Shown: positions 1-7,808, counted from the first letter of the stretch. The stretch is 39,930 nucleotides of DNA from Flavobacteriaceae bacterium (GCA_021648445.1 JAKISU010000010.1:1-39930); one strand, 5' to 3'. Made by a program: numbers and translations. Notes: generated from the letters alone by a model not told the origin.

Positions 1-283
1 TAACTTAGAAGAAACACCAGATGGTTTTCAAAAAGCAATACGTTCACACTGGGCTATAGAGAATAAACTCCATTGGATTCTTGATGTGGCTTTTTGTGAA
101 GATGCATCCAGAAAAAGAACAGGAAATGCTGCTCAAAACTTTTCTATACTAAACAAAATAGCACTCAATAAACTTAAAAATGAAAAAACAGAAAAACAAG
201 GAGTCAAAGGGAAAAGACTTAGAGCTGCTTGGGACAACAACTATTTGCTTAAAGTTTTAAATTTATAAGTGTGCGTTTGCCCT
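1..283 (+). mobile_element. 3' end of an ISAs1-like insertion sequence
   Basis: This is the end of an insertion sequence that begins outside the window. It contains the transposase C-terminus (2-268) and, three bases after the stop codon, a terminal repeat TGCGTTTGCCCT at 272-283. The reverse complement of that 12-mer occurs at 39805-39816, where a second copy in the same orientation appears to begin. Family assignment rests on the transposase C-terminus. Target duplications cannot be tested because the outer end of each copy is missing. Confidence 0.75.
2..268 (+). CDS. ISAs1-family transposase, C-terminal part (5' truncated by window edge)
   Basis: The frame is open from base 2 to the TAA at 266-268, giving 88 residues with no start codon in the window. 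The segment RSHWAIENKLHWILDVAF, followed by an acidic ED pair and RKR/GNA words, is the well-conserved end of ISAs1-family DDE transposases. It carries the last catalytic Glu within the HW-IEN stretch. The C-terminus (K-KRLRAAWDNNYLLKVL) is also typical of the family. An internal ATG at 86 is not a real start, because the conserved motif lies upstream of it. The protein would catalyse cut-and-paste movement of the element. Whether the complete copy is intact cannot be judged here. Confidence 0.85.
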   Translation, partial: NLEETPDGFQKAIRSHWAIENKLHWILDVAFCEDASRKRTGNAAQNFSILNKIALNKLKNEKTEKQGVKGKRLRAAWDNNYLLKVLNL

Positions 284-300
284 AGATCAATAAACGTTTT

Positions 301-462
301 ATACCAATTTAACCATAAAACTAGTCATACAACTTGTTCCTTTTTCACTTATATTTTGTTAAAAAAAGAAACTATAATTAATACTATACTTTTTTTTTTT
401 GCCTCATCTAAGCAAAAAATGATTCAATTTATTAATGACAAATTTTATAATTAAATTGGTAT
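301..462. repeat. 162-bp AT-rich element with 12-bp perfect inverted ends
   Basis: ATACCAATTTAA at 301-312 is exactly inverted as TTAAATTGGTAT at 451-462. The interior is very AT-rich, has a poly-T run and holds no credible gene. Size and structure resemble a MITE or IS remnant lying just beyond the IS end, but no clear target duplication is visible. The rest of the 284-513 gap shows nothing else recognisable. Confidence 0.4.
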
Positions 463-513
463 TATAAATAGATTTTATAATCCTTTTCAGGGTAAGTTAA
501 ATTCAAGTATTAT

Positions 514-1161
514 TCATTTTTTACGGTTTGTGTTAAATAAAAACCAACCTATCCAAAGGGTTACTAAGACACCTATTGCAGTATAAATTGCAGGTTTAGG
601 GTTTTCAATTGAACTGACTGAACCGGCATAAGAAATAATTAAAACGTAAGGCACAGTACTTATTGACCAAGCAAGGATAAATTTTGAAAACTTCATTTTA
701 GTCATCCCTGCTAAACAAGCTGTAACTTCCGGTAAAATAGGCATAGCTCGTGACAATAAAATCATTACAAAACCATGTTGCCTGAATGTGGTTTTTGCTT
801 CTTGACGTGCTTTTTCTTTTTTTAATAGCATACCAAAAATCTTTTCTCCAAGAACATTACTTAATCCATATCCTGTAACTCCTGCTAGAATTAATCCAAT
901 AAATGAGGCAATAGCTCCGTATTGAAAACCAAGAAAATATCCAGATAAAGTAATTACAGTAAGTGTAGGGATTGCTATAAATAAATCGGAAAATAGTAAT
1001 AGTACAACTATGCTTCCCACATAGTATGGAGATAATTCTTTTGCTTGTAAAAACCAATTTTTAATTTGCTCAATACTCAAAATGCCTGTCATTTTTATCA
1101 AGACAAATGTTAGAGCAAAAAACGATGCTATAATTACTATAACTTTAATAAGGTGTTTCAT
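514..1161 (-). CDS. TVP38/TMEM64 (VTT/DedA-like) family membrane protein, full-length copy
   Basis: This 215-residue, strongly hydrophobic protein has about six predicted membrane segments: near residues 5-27, 45-70, 78-105, 135-155, 160-182 and 190-208. The central region (LFSDLFIAIPTLTVITLSG, then the FGAIASFIG/AGVTGYG-type stretch) and the later RAMPILPEV segment match the VTT (SNARE-associated, PF09335) domain of TVP38/TMEM64 and DedA-type proteins. These integral inner-membrane proteins are linked to lipid or envelope homeostasis, with poorly defined substrates. The first 115 or so residues are repeated nearly identically in the truncated gene at 4982-5338. In the ancestral arrangement the SDR gene now at 5517-6242 probably lay directly upstream on the same strand. 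Confidence 0.85.
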   Translation of the reverse strand: MKHLIKVIVIIASFFALTFVLIKMTGILSIEQIKNWFLQAKELSPYYVGSIVVLLLFSDLFIAIPTLTVITLSGYFLGFQYGAIASFIGLILAGVTGYGLSNVLGEKIFGMLLKKEKARQEAKTTFRQHGFVMILLSRAMPILPEVTACLAGMTKMKFSKFILAWSISTVPYVLIISYAGSVSSIENPKPAIYTAIGVLVTLWIGWFLFNTNRKK

Positions 1162-1168
1162 GTGTTTA

Positions 1169-1184
1169 TCCCGAGTACTCGGGA
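1169..1184. repeat. Palindrome TCCCGAG-TA-CTCGGGA
   Basis: A perfect 16-bp palindrome (18 bp with its flanking A and T) just upstream of the VTT start codon. It lies in the extra segment absent from the second copy of the duplication. It belongs to the TCCCGAG-NN-CTCGGGA subfamily, also seen at 10905 and 19386. Confidence 0.7.
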
Positions 1185-1294
1185 TTGTTTTTTTTTGGTC
1201 ACACCTTGTTCGCTATTAATCATTTTTTTTGGTGTTAAACTTTTTAGCATGCTCGTTTCATGTGTCTATATATTTGATAAATTGGTCACATGTT

Positions 1295-1311
1295 GCCTGC
1301 CCGCCACAGGC
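1295..1311. repeat. GC-rich inverted repeat GCCTG...CAGGC
   Basis: GCCTG (1295-1299) and CAGGC (1307-1311) flank CCCGCCA. It stands out sharply in an AT-rich spacer. In the other copy of this duplicated spacer the corresponding place (5377-5396) holds an unrelated palindrome instead. Confidence 0.5.
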
Positions 1312-1458
1312 TGGTTTGCTCGTGAAGTGTGCAGGAGTCATTTTCCTTTGGTGACAATATTAATATCATTTTATCTAAAAAAATGGATGAAACAAGTAAT
1401 TGTTTTGAATGAACAATTATTTGTGATGAATAGACATTTTAGCTTGCTCGCTTCATAT

Positions 1459-1557
1459 TTATCCTTTCATTATTTTATCTGCTATGCTTGGACTGATTCG
1501 GTTTATTATTCTAAGCAGTTTTATTTTACCAATATTCACTTCATATTTATTTTTATA
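1459..1557 (-). pseudogene. 3' fragment of the SDR oxidoreductase gene
   Basis: On the minus strand about 33 codons ending at the stop (1459-1461) encode KYEVNIGKIKLLRIINRISP and then SIADKIMKG. This is nearly identical to the C-terminus of the complete SDR gene at 5517-6242. No start, NAD-binding motif or catalytic residues are present. The fragment is a by-product of the block duplication and is not expected to be functional. Similarity stops near 1555, where the inserted DUF4249/TonB-receptor segment begins. Confidence 0.8.
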
Positions 1558-1583
1558 TTGGTTTTTTAAAATAGCGAAAGTTG

Positions 1584-2465
1584 TTACTCAAAAGTATAAA
1601 GTTCGTTTACAAATTCGGTAACTCTAAAATACCCAAAGGCATAATTATCGGGGTTTTCTGGATTTATACAATTGCCTTTTAGTCTTGTTGGCACTGTTGC
1701 AAAAGGATTTCCTGCGTCATCTCCTTGTTCTACTAATCTGTGCAGAAAATCAAAATATTCTTCAGATATACCAAATAGATTGATGTCAACTACATCACCT
1801 GGTAAAATCTCATCTTCTTCATCGTCTTCGTCTTCTTCATATAAAATAAACATTTCGTTACCGTTTGTAAATTCATCAGGCATAATTATTCTACTTGGAA
1901 ACAAATCATCGCCTTCTAAAAAAGTTGCATAATAAAAATTGGTTTCGTCTACTGGATCATCAAAATAGATGGTAAGATCCAATTCTTCTTCGTCAAAACC
2001 TCCTTCAAGAGATTGTTCAATTCTATTTATTTCTGAAACTGCTATTAATGTTTCTTGAGCAATATAAGTTTCATTATTATAAATTACTTCTAAATTGTAG
2101 GTATTGTTAATGATAGGTACAAAGTCTGAAATCGTATAACTTCCATTTTGCTGGTCTTCAAAGATAAAGACATCTCCATTTGTAGCATTTTCAACTTTTA
2201 CAGACGCTCCTGTTACTGGATTTGGTACTGTATCAAAATATGGTGTAGAAAGGCTTAATTTTATGGTCTGGTTATTTCCTGAAGAACCTTTTTCCCAATC
2301 TAAAGAAGCTTCGATAACTAAACGTGATGCTTCGGTTGGCACGGCTATATCTACAACATCTGTACAGGAAAAAGTTACTATACTTAATCCAATGATTGTT
2401 ACTATTTTTATGTTGCTTTTTAATTTGAAAATGCTTTTGCTTAACTTACTTGCTAAATTCTTCAT
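1584..2465 (-). CDS. DUF4249 domain-containing lipoprotein
   Basis: 293 residues. The N-terminus has a basic region and a hydrophobic stretch ending in the lipobox-like IVTFSC (Cys near residue 34), so a lipid-anchored envelope protein is expected. The sequence after it (TDVVDIAVP, then L-IEASLDWE and a beta-rich domain with VTGASVKVENATNG) fits DUF4249 (PF14054). These Bacteroidota lipoproteins are commonly encoded next to TonB-dependent receptors and thought to act as surface partners. A highly acidic run (EEDEDDEEDE) lies near residues 210-220. It starts 4 bp after the receptor gene ends, so the two are almost certainly co-transcribed. The substrate is unknown. Confidence 0.8.
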   Translation of the reverse strand: MKNLASKLSKSIFKLKSNIKIVTIIGLSIVTFSCTDVVDIAVPTEASRLVIEASLDWEKGSSGNNQTIKLSLSTPYFDTVPNPVTGASVKVENATNGDVFIFEDQQNGSYTISDFVPIINNTYNLEVIYNNETYIAQETLIAVSEINRIEQSLEGGFDEEELDLTIYFDDPVDETNFYYATFLEGDDLFPSRIIMPDEFTNGNEMFILYEEDEDDEEDEILPGDVVDINLFGISEEYFDFLHRLVEQGDDAGNPFATVPTRLKGNCINPENPDNYAFGYFRVTEFVNELYTFE

Positions 2466-2469
2466 TTTA

Positions 2470-4848
2470 TTAAAATTTAAAGTTATACGTTACTGAAGGA
2501 ATGATACCAAATATGGAAGTTCTTAATGCTTCATTTGCTCCTGTGTTAAAATTTTGACTGAAAGTAATTGAGGCTGCGTTTCTTCTGTTGTATAGGTTGT
2601 AAATACTAAAAACCCATTCGCCTTTCCACTGTTTACTTGGTTTTCGGTTGGGTTTGTAGGTTGCCGAAACATCCATTCTATGATAGGCAGGCAGTCTGTT
2701 GGCATTTCTTTCGTCATAAACTACAACAGAAAAGCCTTCGTATTCGTATTGTCCTGTTGGATAGGTAACTGGACGACCTGTTTGGTAAACTGCATTTGCG
2801 CTAAAGATCCATTTATCGGTCAATTTATAAACTCCTGTAATAGAAATATCGTGAGTGCGATCGTGAGGTGTGTTGTACCAATTGCCATTGTTGATTCCTG
2901 GTCCTCCAGCATTTCCGCCAAAAGAACGTTGCTCAGATTTTGCCAACGTATAGGAAACCCAACCTGTAAAACGACCTTTATTTTTTCTAAACATTAGTTC
3001 TAATCCGTAGGCTCTTGCCTCTCCATTTAAGATTTCGGTTTCTATCGTATTATTTCCAATTAGGTCTGCTCCATCAATATAGTCTATGCGATTTTCTGTT
3101 GTTTTATAATAGGTTTCTGCTTCAAATGAATAGGCATTATTATTAAATTTTTTATAGAAACCTAAGGCATATTGGTTGGATAATTGAGGTTTTATAAAAG
3201 TTCCACTCGTTGTCCAAACGTCTAAAGGTGTTACTGATGCAGTATTAGAAAGCAAGTGTAAATATTGTGCGGTACGAGTGTAACTTCCTTTTATGGAAGA
3301 GTTGTCTGTTAGTATATACGACAGCCCTAAACGGGGTTCAAAATTCCCGAATTGTTTAATGGTTTCACCTGTTGAATATGGGGTTTCTCCTATGGCTTCT
3401 CCATCTTGATAAATACCTAATTCTTGGTTATAAACTACGGGTTGGTTATTGGCGTAATTTGTAATAGATTGTCCTCCTAAACGGTTAAACATACTATAGC
3501 GTAAACCGTATCTTGCCGTTAACTTGTCTGTTATTTTATGCTCTACGCTTACATAAGCGCCGCCTTCAAAGGCTCTTTTTTGGTCTAATTTTAATGGATT
3601 AATGGGGGAAGTTGCAGTAGTTGGCGTAATTTCTCCGGGATTTAGATTGTATGAAATACCACTTGCTCCAAAGTCTATTTTCAATTTATCGCTTGCATAA
3701 TAACCGAAATCGTATTTTAAGTTATAATTTGTTATCTCTGATATCCAATCAAACTGTACGAAATCAAGCACTATTTGATAGTCGTATTTACTATAAATAA
3801 GTGATACGTTTGAAAATAGTTTATCATTAAAAATATGATTCCAACGTAGGTTTGCAGAAACGTTTCCGTAGTTGCTTTTTAAAAGGCCTCCAATATTTAA
3901 AACATCGCGTCCAAAATAACTTGATAGGTAAATTTTATTATTTTCATTGACTTCGTAATTGGTTTTAAGATTTAAATCATAAAAACTAATTTTATCGTTT
4001 TTTAACTCATCAGATAACCCCATAAACAACTGCGCATACGTTGATCTTCCTGCCAAAAGAAAAGAACCTTTCTTCTTAAACAATGGTGCTTCAACCGCTA
4101 ATCTACTTGATATTAATCCAATACCTCCATTAATTTCTAATTCTTTATTATTACCGTCTTTTTGCCTTACATCCAAAACGGAAGCAGTTCGTCCTCCAAA
4201 TTTTGCAGGAATATCGCCTTTATAAAGTTTTACATTCTTAATTGCATCATTATTAAACACCGAAAAAAGTCCGAAAAAATGGGAAGTATTGTAAATAATT
4301 GCCTCGTCTAATAGTACCAAATTTTGATCTACCGCTCCGCCTCTTACATTAAACCCTGCAGAGCCTTCTCCGTTATTTGATACGCCTGGCAGTAATTGAA
4401 TGGTTTTAATTAAATCTACTTCGCCTAATACAGCAGGAGCCAGTTTAATTGTTTCTGCCTTTAAAGTTACAACTCCCATTTGTGGTTTTCGTATGTTCAG
4501 TTTTTTTGAATCGTCAGTTGCAGTAATAATAATTTCGTCTAATATACTTGAGTCTTCTTCTACTTCAATATTTAGTTTTATATCTTGTGTAAGCGATATT
4601 TCTTTCTGTATTTCTTTATAACCTAAATATGAAACGACTAATGTATATTCTCCTTTTGGTGCTGTTATAGAGTAAAAACCATACTCATTGGTGGTTGTTC
4701 CTATTGTTGTGCCTTTTAAATAAATTGTTGTTCCAAACACGGTTTCACCATTTGCCTGATCACTAATTGTTCCTCGTATAGTATATTCTTCTTGAGCGAA
4801 TATTATACTACTAAATAAGATGAAAAAGAATACTGAAAAATATTTCAT
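2470..4848 (-). CDS. TonB-dependent receptor with carboxypeptidase-like N-terminal domain
   Basis: 792 residues. A signal peptide (MKYFSVFFFILFSSIIFA) is followed by a carboxypeptidase-regulatory-like beta-sandwich (residues 22-105: TIRGTISD, TIYLKGTTIGTTTNEYGFYS). A plug domain follows (about 120-230, with PGVSNNGEGSAGFNVRGGAV and LLDEAIIYN), then an outer-membrane beta-barrel ending in the aromatic F-K-F. It should import an unidentified ligand across the outer membrane using TonB energy, with the DUF4249 lipoprotein as partner. A -7 box TAGATTTG on the minus strand (4958-4965) lies about 110 bp upstream. The whole operon, with its promoter, sits between the two copies of the VTT/SDR duplication, which suggests insertion as a unit. 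Confidence 0.9.
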   Translation of the reverse strand: MKYFSVFFFILFSSIIFAQEEYTIRGTISDQANGETVFGTTIYLKGTTIGTTTNEYGFYSITAPKGEYTLVVSYLGYKEIQKEISLTQDIKLNIEVEEDSSILDEIIITATDDSKKLNIRKPQMGVVTLKAETIKLAPAVLGEVDLIKTIQLLPGVSNNGEGSAGFNVRGGAVDQNLVLLDEAIIYNTSHFFGLFSVFNNDAIKNVKLYKGDIPAKFGGRTASVLDVRQKDGNNKELEINGGIGLISSRLAVEAPLFKKKGSFLLAGRSTYAQLFMGLSDELKNDKISFYDLNLKTNYEVNENNKIYLSSYFGRDVLNIGGLLKSNYGNVSANLRWNHIFNDKLFSNVSLIYSKYDYQIVLDFVQFDWISEITNYNLKYDFGYYASDKLKIDFGASGISYNLNPGEITPTTATSPINPLKLDQKRAFEGGAYVSVEHKITDKLTARYGLRYSMFNRLGGQSITNYANNQPVVYNQELGIYQDGEAIGETPYSTGETIKQFGNFEPRLGLSYILTDNSSIKGSYTRTAQYLHLLSNTASVTPLDVWTTSGTFIKPQLSNQYALGFYKKFNNNAYSFEAETYYKTTENRIDYIDGADLIGNNTIETEILNGEARAYGLELMFRKNKGRFTGWVSYTLAKSEQRSFGGNAGGPGINNGNWYNTPHDRTHDISITGVYKLTDKWIFSANAVYQTGRPVTYPTGQYEYEGFSVVVYDERNANRLPAYHRMDVSATYKPNRKPSKQWKGEWVFSIYNLYNRRNAASITFSQNFNTGANEALRTSIFGIIPSVTYNFKF

Positions 4849-4957
4849 AAATGAGTGGTTTAATTTTGTGTGTAGTTGATTGCTTTAACGCAAGCTCTTT
4901 TTTTATATTTTGTCTGAAATGCTTAAAGTTTAGTTAAATTAATTTTATTTAAAGATG

Positions 4958-4965
4958 CAAATCTA
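4958..4965 (-). promoter_or_regulatory. Predicted -7 box (TAGATTTG) of the TonB receptor operon
   Basis: Read on the minus strand this is a perfect TAnnTTTG, the Bacteroidota sigma-A -7 consensus. A TTG-type element lies 17 bp upstream. It would give a leader of about 100 nt before the ATG at 4848. Confidence 0.5.
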
Positions 4966-4981
4966 TTAGTAATGATCTTCG

Positions 4982-5338
4982 TCAATATTTTTCTTTTTTT
5001 AATAAGAATTTAAAAATATTTTCTCCAAAAACAGCACTTAATCCATATCCTGTAACTCCTGCTAAAATTAATCCAATAAATGAGGCGATAGCTCCATATT
5101 GAAAACCAAGAAAATATCCAGATAAAGTAATTACAGTAAGTGTAGGAATCGCTATAAATAAATCGGAAAATAATAATAGTACAACTATGCTTCCCACATA
5201 GTATGGAGATAATTCTTTTGCTTGTAAAAGCCAATCTTTAATTTGTTCAATACTCAAAATGCCTGTCATTTTTATCAAGACAAATGTTAGAGCAAAAAAC
5301 GATGCCATAATTACTATAACTTTAATAAGGTGTTTCAT
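4982..5338 (-). pseudogene. Truncated duplicate of the VTT-family membrane protein gene
   Basis: 118 codons. Residues 1 to about 115 are almost identical to the full gene at 514-1161; differences include I11M, N35D and F37L. The reading then runs into a short unrelated tail, LLKKEKY, and a TGA stop. The C-terminal half of the VTT domain, including the RAMPILPEV segment, is missing, so function is doubtful. It marks the right-hand copy of the direct repeat flanking the DUF4249/TonB-receptor operon. Confidence 0.85.
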
Positions 5339-5614
5339 GTGTCTATATTATTTGATAAATTGGTCACATGTTGTTCACTCCCGAAGCGTCGGGAGTCATT
5401 TTCCTTTGGTGACAATATTAATATCATTTTATCTAAAAAAATGGATGAAACAAGTAATTGTTTTGAATGAACAATTATTTGTGATGAATAGACATTTTAG
5501 CATGCTCGCTTCATATTTATCCTTTCATTATTTTGTCTGCTATGCTTGGACTAATTCGATTTATAATTCTAAGTAGTTTTACTTTGCCAATGTTCACTTC
5601 ATATTTATTTTTTT
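4990..5614. repeat. Copy 2 of the duplicated VTT-5'/spacer/SDR-3' block
   Basis: Direct repeat of 808-1557. This copy is continuous with the rest of the complete SDR gene, while copy 1 is continuous with the rest of the complete VTT gene. Recombination between the two would remove the operon at 1584-4848 and leave one intact VTT-SDR locus. Boundaries are estimated by eye. Confidence 0.85.
5377..5396. repeat. Palindrome ACTCCCGA-AGCG-TCGGGAGT
   Basis: 20 bp with 8-bp arms. It sits in the spacer between the truncated VTT gene and the SDR gene, where the other copy of the block has a GCCTG/CAGGC repeat instead. It belongs to the TCCCGA...TCGGGA repeat population. Confidence 0.7.
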
Positions 5615-6242
5615 TAAAGGCTTTTATAAATTCGTCTGCTAATTTTTGAGGCGAAATCTTTCCTTTTCCTCTTCCTTCTGTCATTGCTGTATCTACTAAT
5701 GATGGAATAATTTCAAATACTTTTACTTTTTTTAATTGATACCTTAATGCCTTTGAAAAAATATGAATACCTGCTTTTGTTCCGCAATAAACTGGAGCTT
5801 GCGATTTAGGAACAATTGCCAAACCTGATGAAACATTTACAATTGCAGAATTATCATTCACTTTTAATGTAGGTAATAATAAAGCGATAAGTTTTAGAGG
5901 AGCAAGGAAGTTCGTGCTTAGTTCATACTCTATTTTGTAAAGTAGTTGTGGTTCTTCTGAAAAGTTATAATTGTATTGAATTCCTGCGTTATTAATTAAG
6001 ATATTAAGGTCTTTGTGTTGTTGTTCAACAAATAATGTGAGTTTATCTAATTCTTCTTGTTTAGAAACGTCACATTTAAAAGGAATAATTCGTTGGTCTA
6101 ACTTTGAAAGTTTTTCTAACTTTTTTTTATTTCTACCAACTGCAATTATTTTATTATCTAATTCAAGAAATTTTTTGGTAAGCGCTTTTCCAATTCCTGA
6201 AGTTGCACCTGTAATTAGTATCTTGTTATTATGAAGTTGCAT
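5517..6242 (-). CDS. SDR-family NAD(P)-dependent oxidoreductase (DltE-like)
   Basis: 241 residues from the chosen ATG at 6242. The classical short-chain dehydrogenase fold is visible: TGATSGIG cofactor motif near the N-terminus, NNAG around residue 85, Ser in NVSSGLA, and the catalytic YxxxK in YCGTKAG. The C-terminal region (EIIPSLVDTAMTEGRGKGK) resembles DltE-like SDRs. The substrate is unknown. An upstream ATG at 6266 would add eight residues, but it coincides with the expected transcription start of a -7-like box TATTCTTG at 6273-6280, so 6242 is preferred. The gene's 3' end is duplicated at 1459-1557. Confidence 0.85.
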   Translation of the reverse strand: MQLHNNKILITGATSGIGKALTKKFLELDNKIIAVGRNKKKLEKLSKLDQRIIPFKCDVSKQEELDKLTLFVEQQHKDLNILINNAGIQYNYNFSEEPQLLYKIEYELSTNFLAPLKLIALLLPTLKVNDNSAIVNVSSGLAIVPKSQAPVYCGTKAGIHIFSKALRYQLKKVKVFEIIPSLVDTAMTEGRGKGKISPQKLADEFIKAFKKNKYEVNIGKVKLLRIINRISPSIADKIMKG

Positions 6243-6272
6243 TTTCTTGTGAGTTTTATAGAGCAAAAATCA

Positions 6273-6280
6273 CAAGAATA
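6273..6280 (-). promoter_or_regulatory. Candidate -7 box (TATTCTTG) for the SDR gene
   Basis: A 7/8 match to TAnnTTTG on the minus strand. It would start transcription near 6266, about 24 nt before the preferred ATG at 6242. Confidence 0.35.
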
Positions 6281-6313
6281 GAAATGTTATGCATTTACAT
6301 ATGTAAAGATTTT

Positions 6314-6630
6314 AACCTGAGTTCAACTTAAGATTTTTTTACAGCTTCGATCAATTTTTTCATATTCGAAGATAGATTTTTGAAGGACTAATTAGTTAAT
6401 TCAATAAAATATGTGAAGAAACCGACAAAGGAGGTTCACGAACATCATTAAAAAAATTAAAATAGGAGTGAGTAATTGGTAAAATTCATCAAGCCCAAAA
6501 GGGAACTAAAAGAAAAGGCAATCTTTTTTGTGTAAAATTTTTGAAATATCTCGATATTCCATAAATTTTCTACTTCAAATTTCACCCTTTTTTTTAATTC
6601 TGTAAATTAAACTTAGGTCGAACTCAGGTT
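6314..6630. mobile_element. 317-bp MITE-like element with 19-bp imperfect inverted ends
   Basis: AACCTGAGTTCAACTTAAG (6314-6332) pairs with the inverted copy at 6612-6630, matching 17 of 19 positions. The right end touches the stop codon of the downstream-lying Crp/Fnr gene (6630-6632). The interior is AT-rich and has no recognisable coding capacity. A similar solo end, AACGTGAGTTCGACATAA, occurs at 11064-11081. The structure suggests a non-autonomous or decayed IS. The parent family is not identified. Confidence 0.55.
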
Positions 6631-7196
6631 TATTTTTTTGCTCTAATTCGGCTTAATTGAGTTGGTGTAATACCTAAATAGGAAGCAATGTGGTATTGTG
6701 GAATTAGATTTTCTAAACCAGAATGTTCTTGTTTAAAGATTTCATAACGTTCAGAAGCCTCTAATGTAACCAATTCTATTTCTCGCTTTTCTTTTATTGC
6801 AAATTTTTGTTCTGCCAAAATTCTGGCAAAACGTTCAAATTTTGGCGTTGAATCATAGAGTTTGGTCATACTCTTATAATTAGCTTGAAGTACTGTACAG
6901 TCAGTCAAGCATTGAATATTAATCAGGTTTTTATGACCTGATATTAAAGACGAATATGCTCCCACAAAAGAATGGCTCGTAAAAAAGGTTTTGTTATATT
7001 CACTTCCTTCTTTATTGCGGTAAAAAGCACGCATTACTCCTGATTTGATAAAAGCAAATTTTGAAGAATATTCACCTTCAACAGCAAAGTAATCATTCCT
7101 TTTTATACTATTTTCTGAAAATAGGAGCAAAAATATTTCCATTTCGTTTTTGGTAAAATGTACAAACCCATTTAAGTGTTTTTCAAGTTCATTCAT
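6630..7196 (-). CDS. Crp/Fnr-family transcriptional regulator (second of a tandem pair)
   Basis: 188 residues. The N-terminal two thirds form a cyclic-nucleotide-binding-like beta-barrel (NDYFAVEGEYSSKFAFIKSG, then G-MRAFYRNKEGSEYNKTFF). The C-terminus is a helix-turn-helix, YHIASYLGITPTQLSRIR. The layout is that of small Bacteroidota Crp/Fnr regulators, whose effector is usually unknown and which often lack the residues for cAMP binding. It overlaps the preceding paralogue by 8 bp, so the two are co-transcribed and may form heterodimers (inference). The stop codon abuts the inverted repeat of the 6314-6630 element. Confidence 0.85.
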   Translation of the reverse strand: MNELEKHLNGFVHFTKNEMEIFLLLFSENSIKRNDYFAVEGEYSSKFAFIKSGVMRAFYRNKEGSEYNKTFFTSHSFVGAYSSLISGHKNLINIQCLTDCTVLQANYKSMTKLYDSTPKFERFARILAEQKFAIKEKREIELVTLEASERYEIFKQEHSGLENLIPQYHIASYLGITPTQLSRIRAKK

Positions 7197-7764
7197 TATA
7201 AAGCCTTTTTCTTATTCTACTTAATGCTTCAGGTGTAACTCCTAAATAAGAGGCTATCATATATTGTGGTACTCTTTGTATAACTTCTGGTCTTTCTTTT
7301 ACTAATTTTTTATAGCGTTCTTCATAAGTCATTAAAAGTAAGTCATCGTTTTTAGAAGCCATTTTTATAAAGAGGTGTTCTGCAATAAGCCTTCCAAAGT
7401 TTACAAAATTATTTATTGTTTTATAAAAATGATACAGGTCTTTTCTTTTCAGAATTAATACAGTACTGTCTTCTAAGGCTTGAATACTTTCTTTTGCCTT
7501 TTTATCTGTTAAAAAACTAACATAATCACCAAAAAACACATTTTCAAAAAAAAATTCTGTGCTATATTCTTGTCCATCTCCTAAACTATAAAGCCTAAAT
7601 GCTCCTTTATTAATGAAAATCACATAGTCGCATACCTGACCTTCATTTAATAGGATATCACCTTTTTTAAGATGTTTTACTTCCAAGCTTTTTTTAAATT
7701 CATTCAATTGTTCTTCTGTAAAATCAACAAATTGATTAAGGAACTCGCAAATAGCGTTATACAT
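7189..7764 (-). CDS. Crp/Fnr-family transcriptional regulator (first of a tandem pair)
   Basis: 191 residues. The effector-binding barrel is visible (KKGDILLNEGQVCDYVIFIN, then KGAFRLYSLGDGQEYSTEFF). The C-terminal helix-turn-helix is YMIASYLGVTPEALSRIRKR, closely similar to that of its neighbour. The two genes are diverged tandem duplicates. A -7 box TATTTTTG on the minus strand (7801-7808) would give a leader of about 30 nt. Likely targets include nearby genes such as the SDR gene, by analogy with other local Crp/Fnr regulators, but no operator was identified. Confidence 0.85.
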   Translation of the reverse strand: MYNAICEFLNQFVDFTEEQLNEFKKSLEVKHLKKGDILLNEGQVCDYVIFINKGAFRLYSLGDGQEYSTEFFFENVFFGDYVSFLTDKKAKESIQALEDSTVLILKRKDLYHFYKTINNFVNFGRLIAEHLFIKMASKNDDLLLMTYEERYKKLVKERPEVIQRVPQYMIASYLGVTPEALSRIRKRLYNE

Positions 7765-7800
7765 AGAGGTATGGATTTATTCATTGTCATTTATTGGTCT

Positions 7801-7808
7801 CAAAAATA
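7801..7808 (-). promoter_or_regulatory. Predicted -7 box (TATTTTTG) for the Crp/Fnr pair
   Basis: Perfect TAnnTTTG on the minus strand, 36 bp before the start codon at 7764. No convincing -33 TTG was seen. Confidence 0.4.

Larger units (their letters stand above)
808..1557. repeat. Copy 1 of a duplicated block (VTT 5' half + spacer + SDR 3' end)
   Basis: This segment matches 4990-5614 in the same orientation. Shared parts are the first 115 or so codons of the VTT gene, the spacer including TTGATAAATTGGTCACATGT and the stretch around ATGGATGAAACAAGTAATTG, and the last 33 or so codons of the SDR gene. Copy 1 carries an extra segment of roughly 100 bp just upstream of the VTT start (about 1162-1260) and a different palindrome in the spacer. 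Boundaries are estimated by eye. Confidence 0.85.

Noticed and set aside
269-454. Possible small gene after the transposase
   Set aside because: It would begin at GTG within the IS terminal region and cross the AT-rich inverted-repeat element; the sequence is low-complexity.
1153-1569. Long plus-strand ORF (138 codons)
   Set aside because: It runs antisense through the spacer, the palindromes and the SDR fragment; the sequence is low-complexity and hydrophobic without family features.
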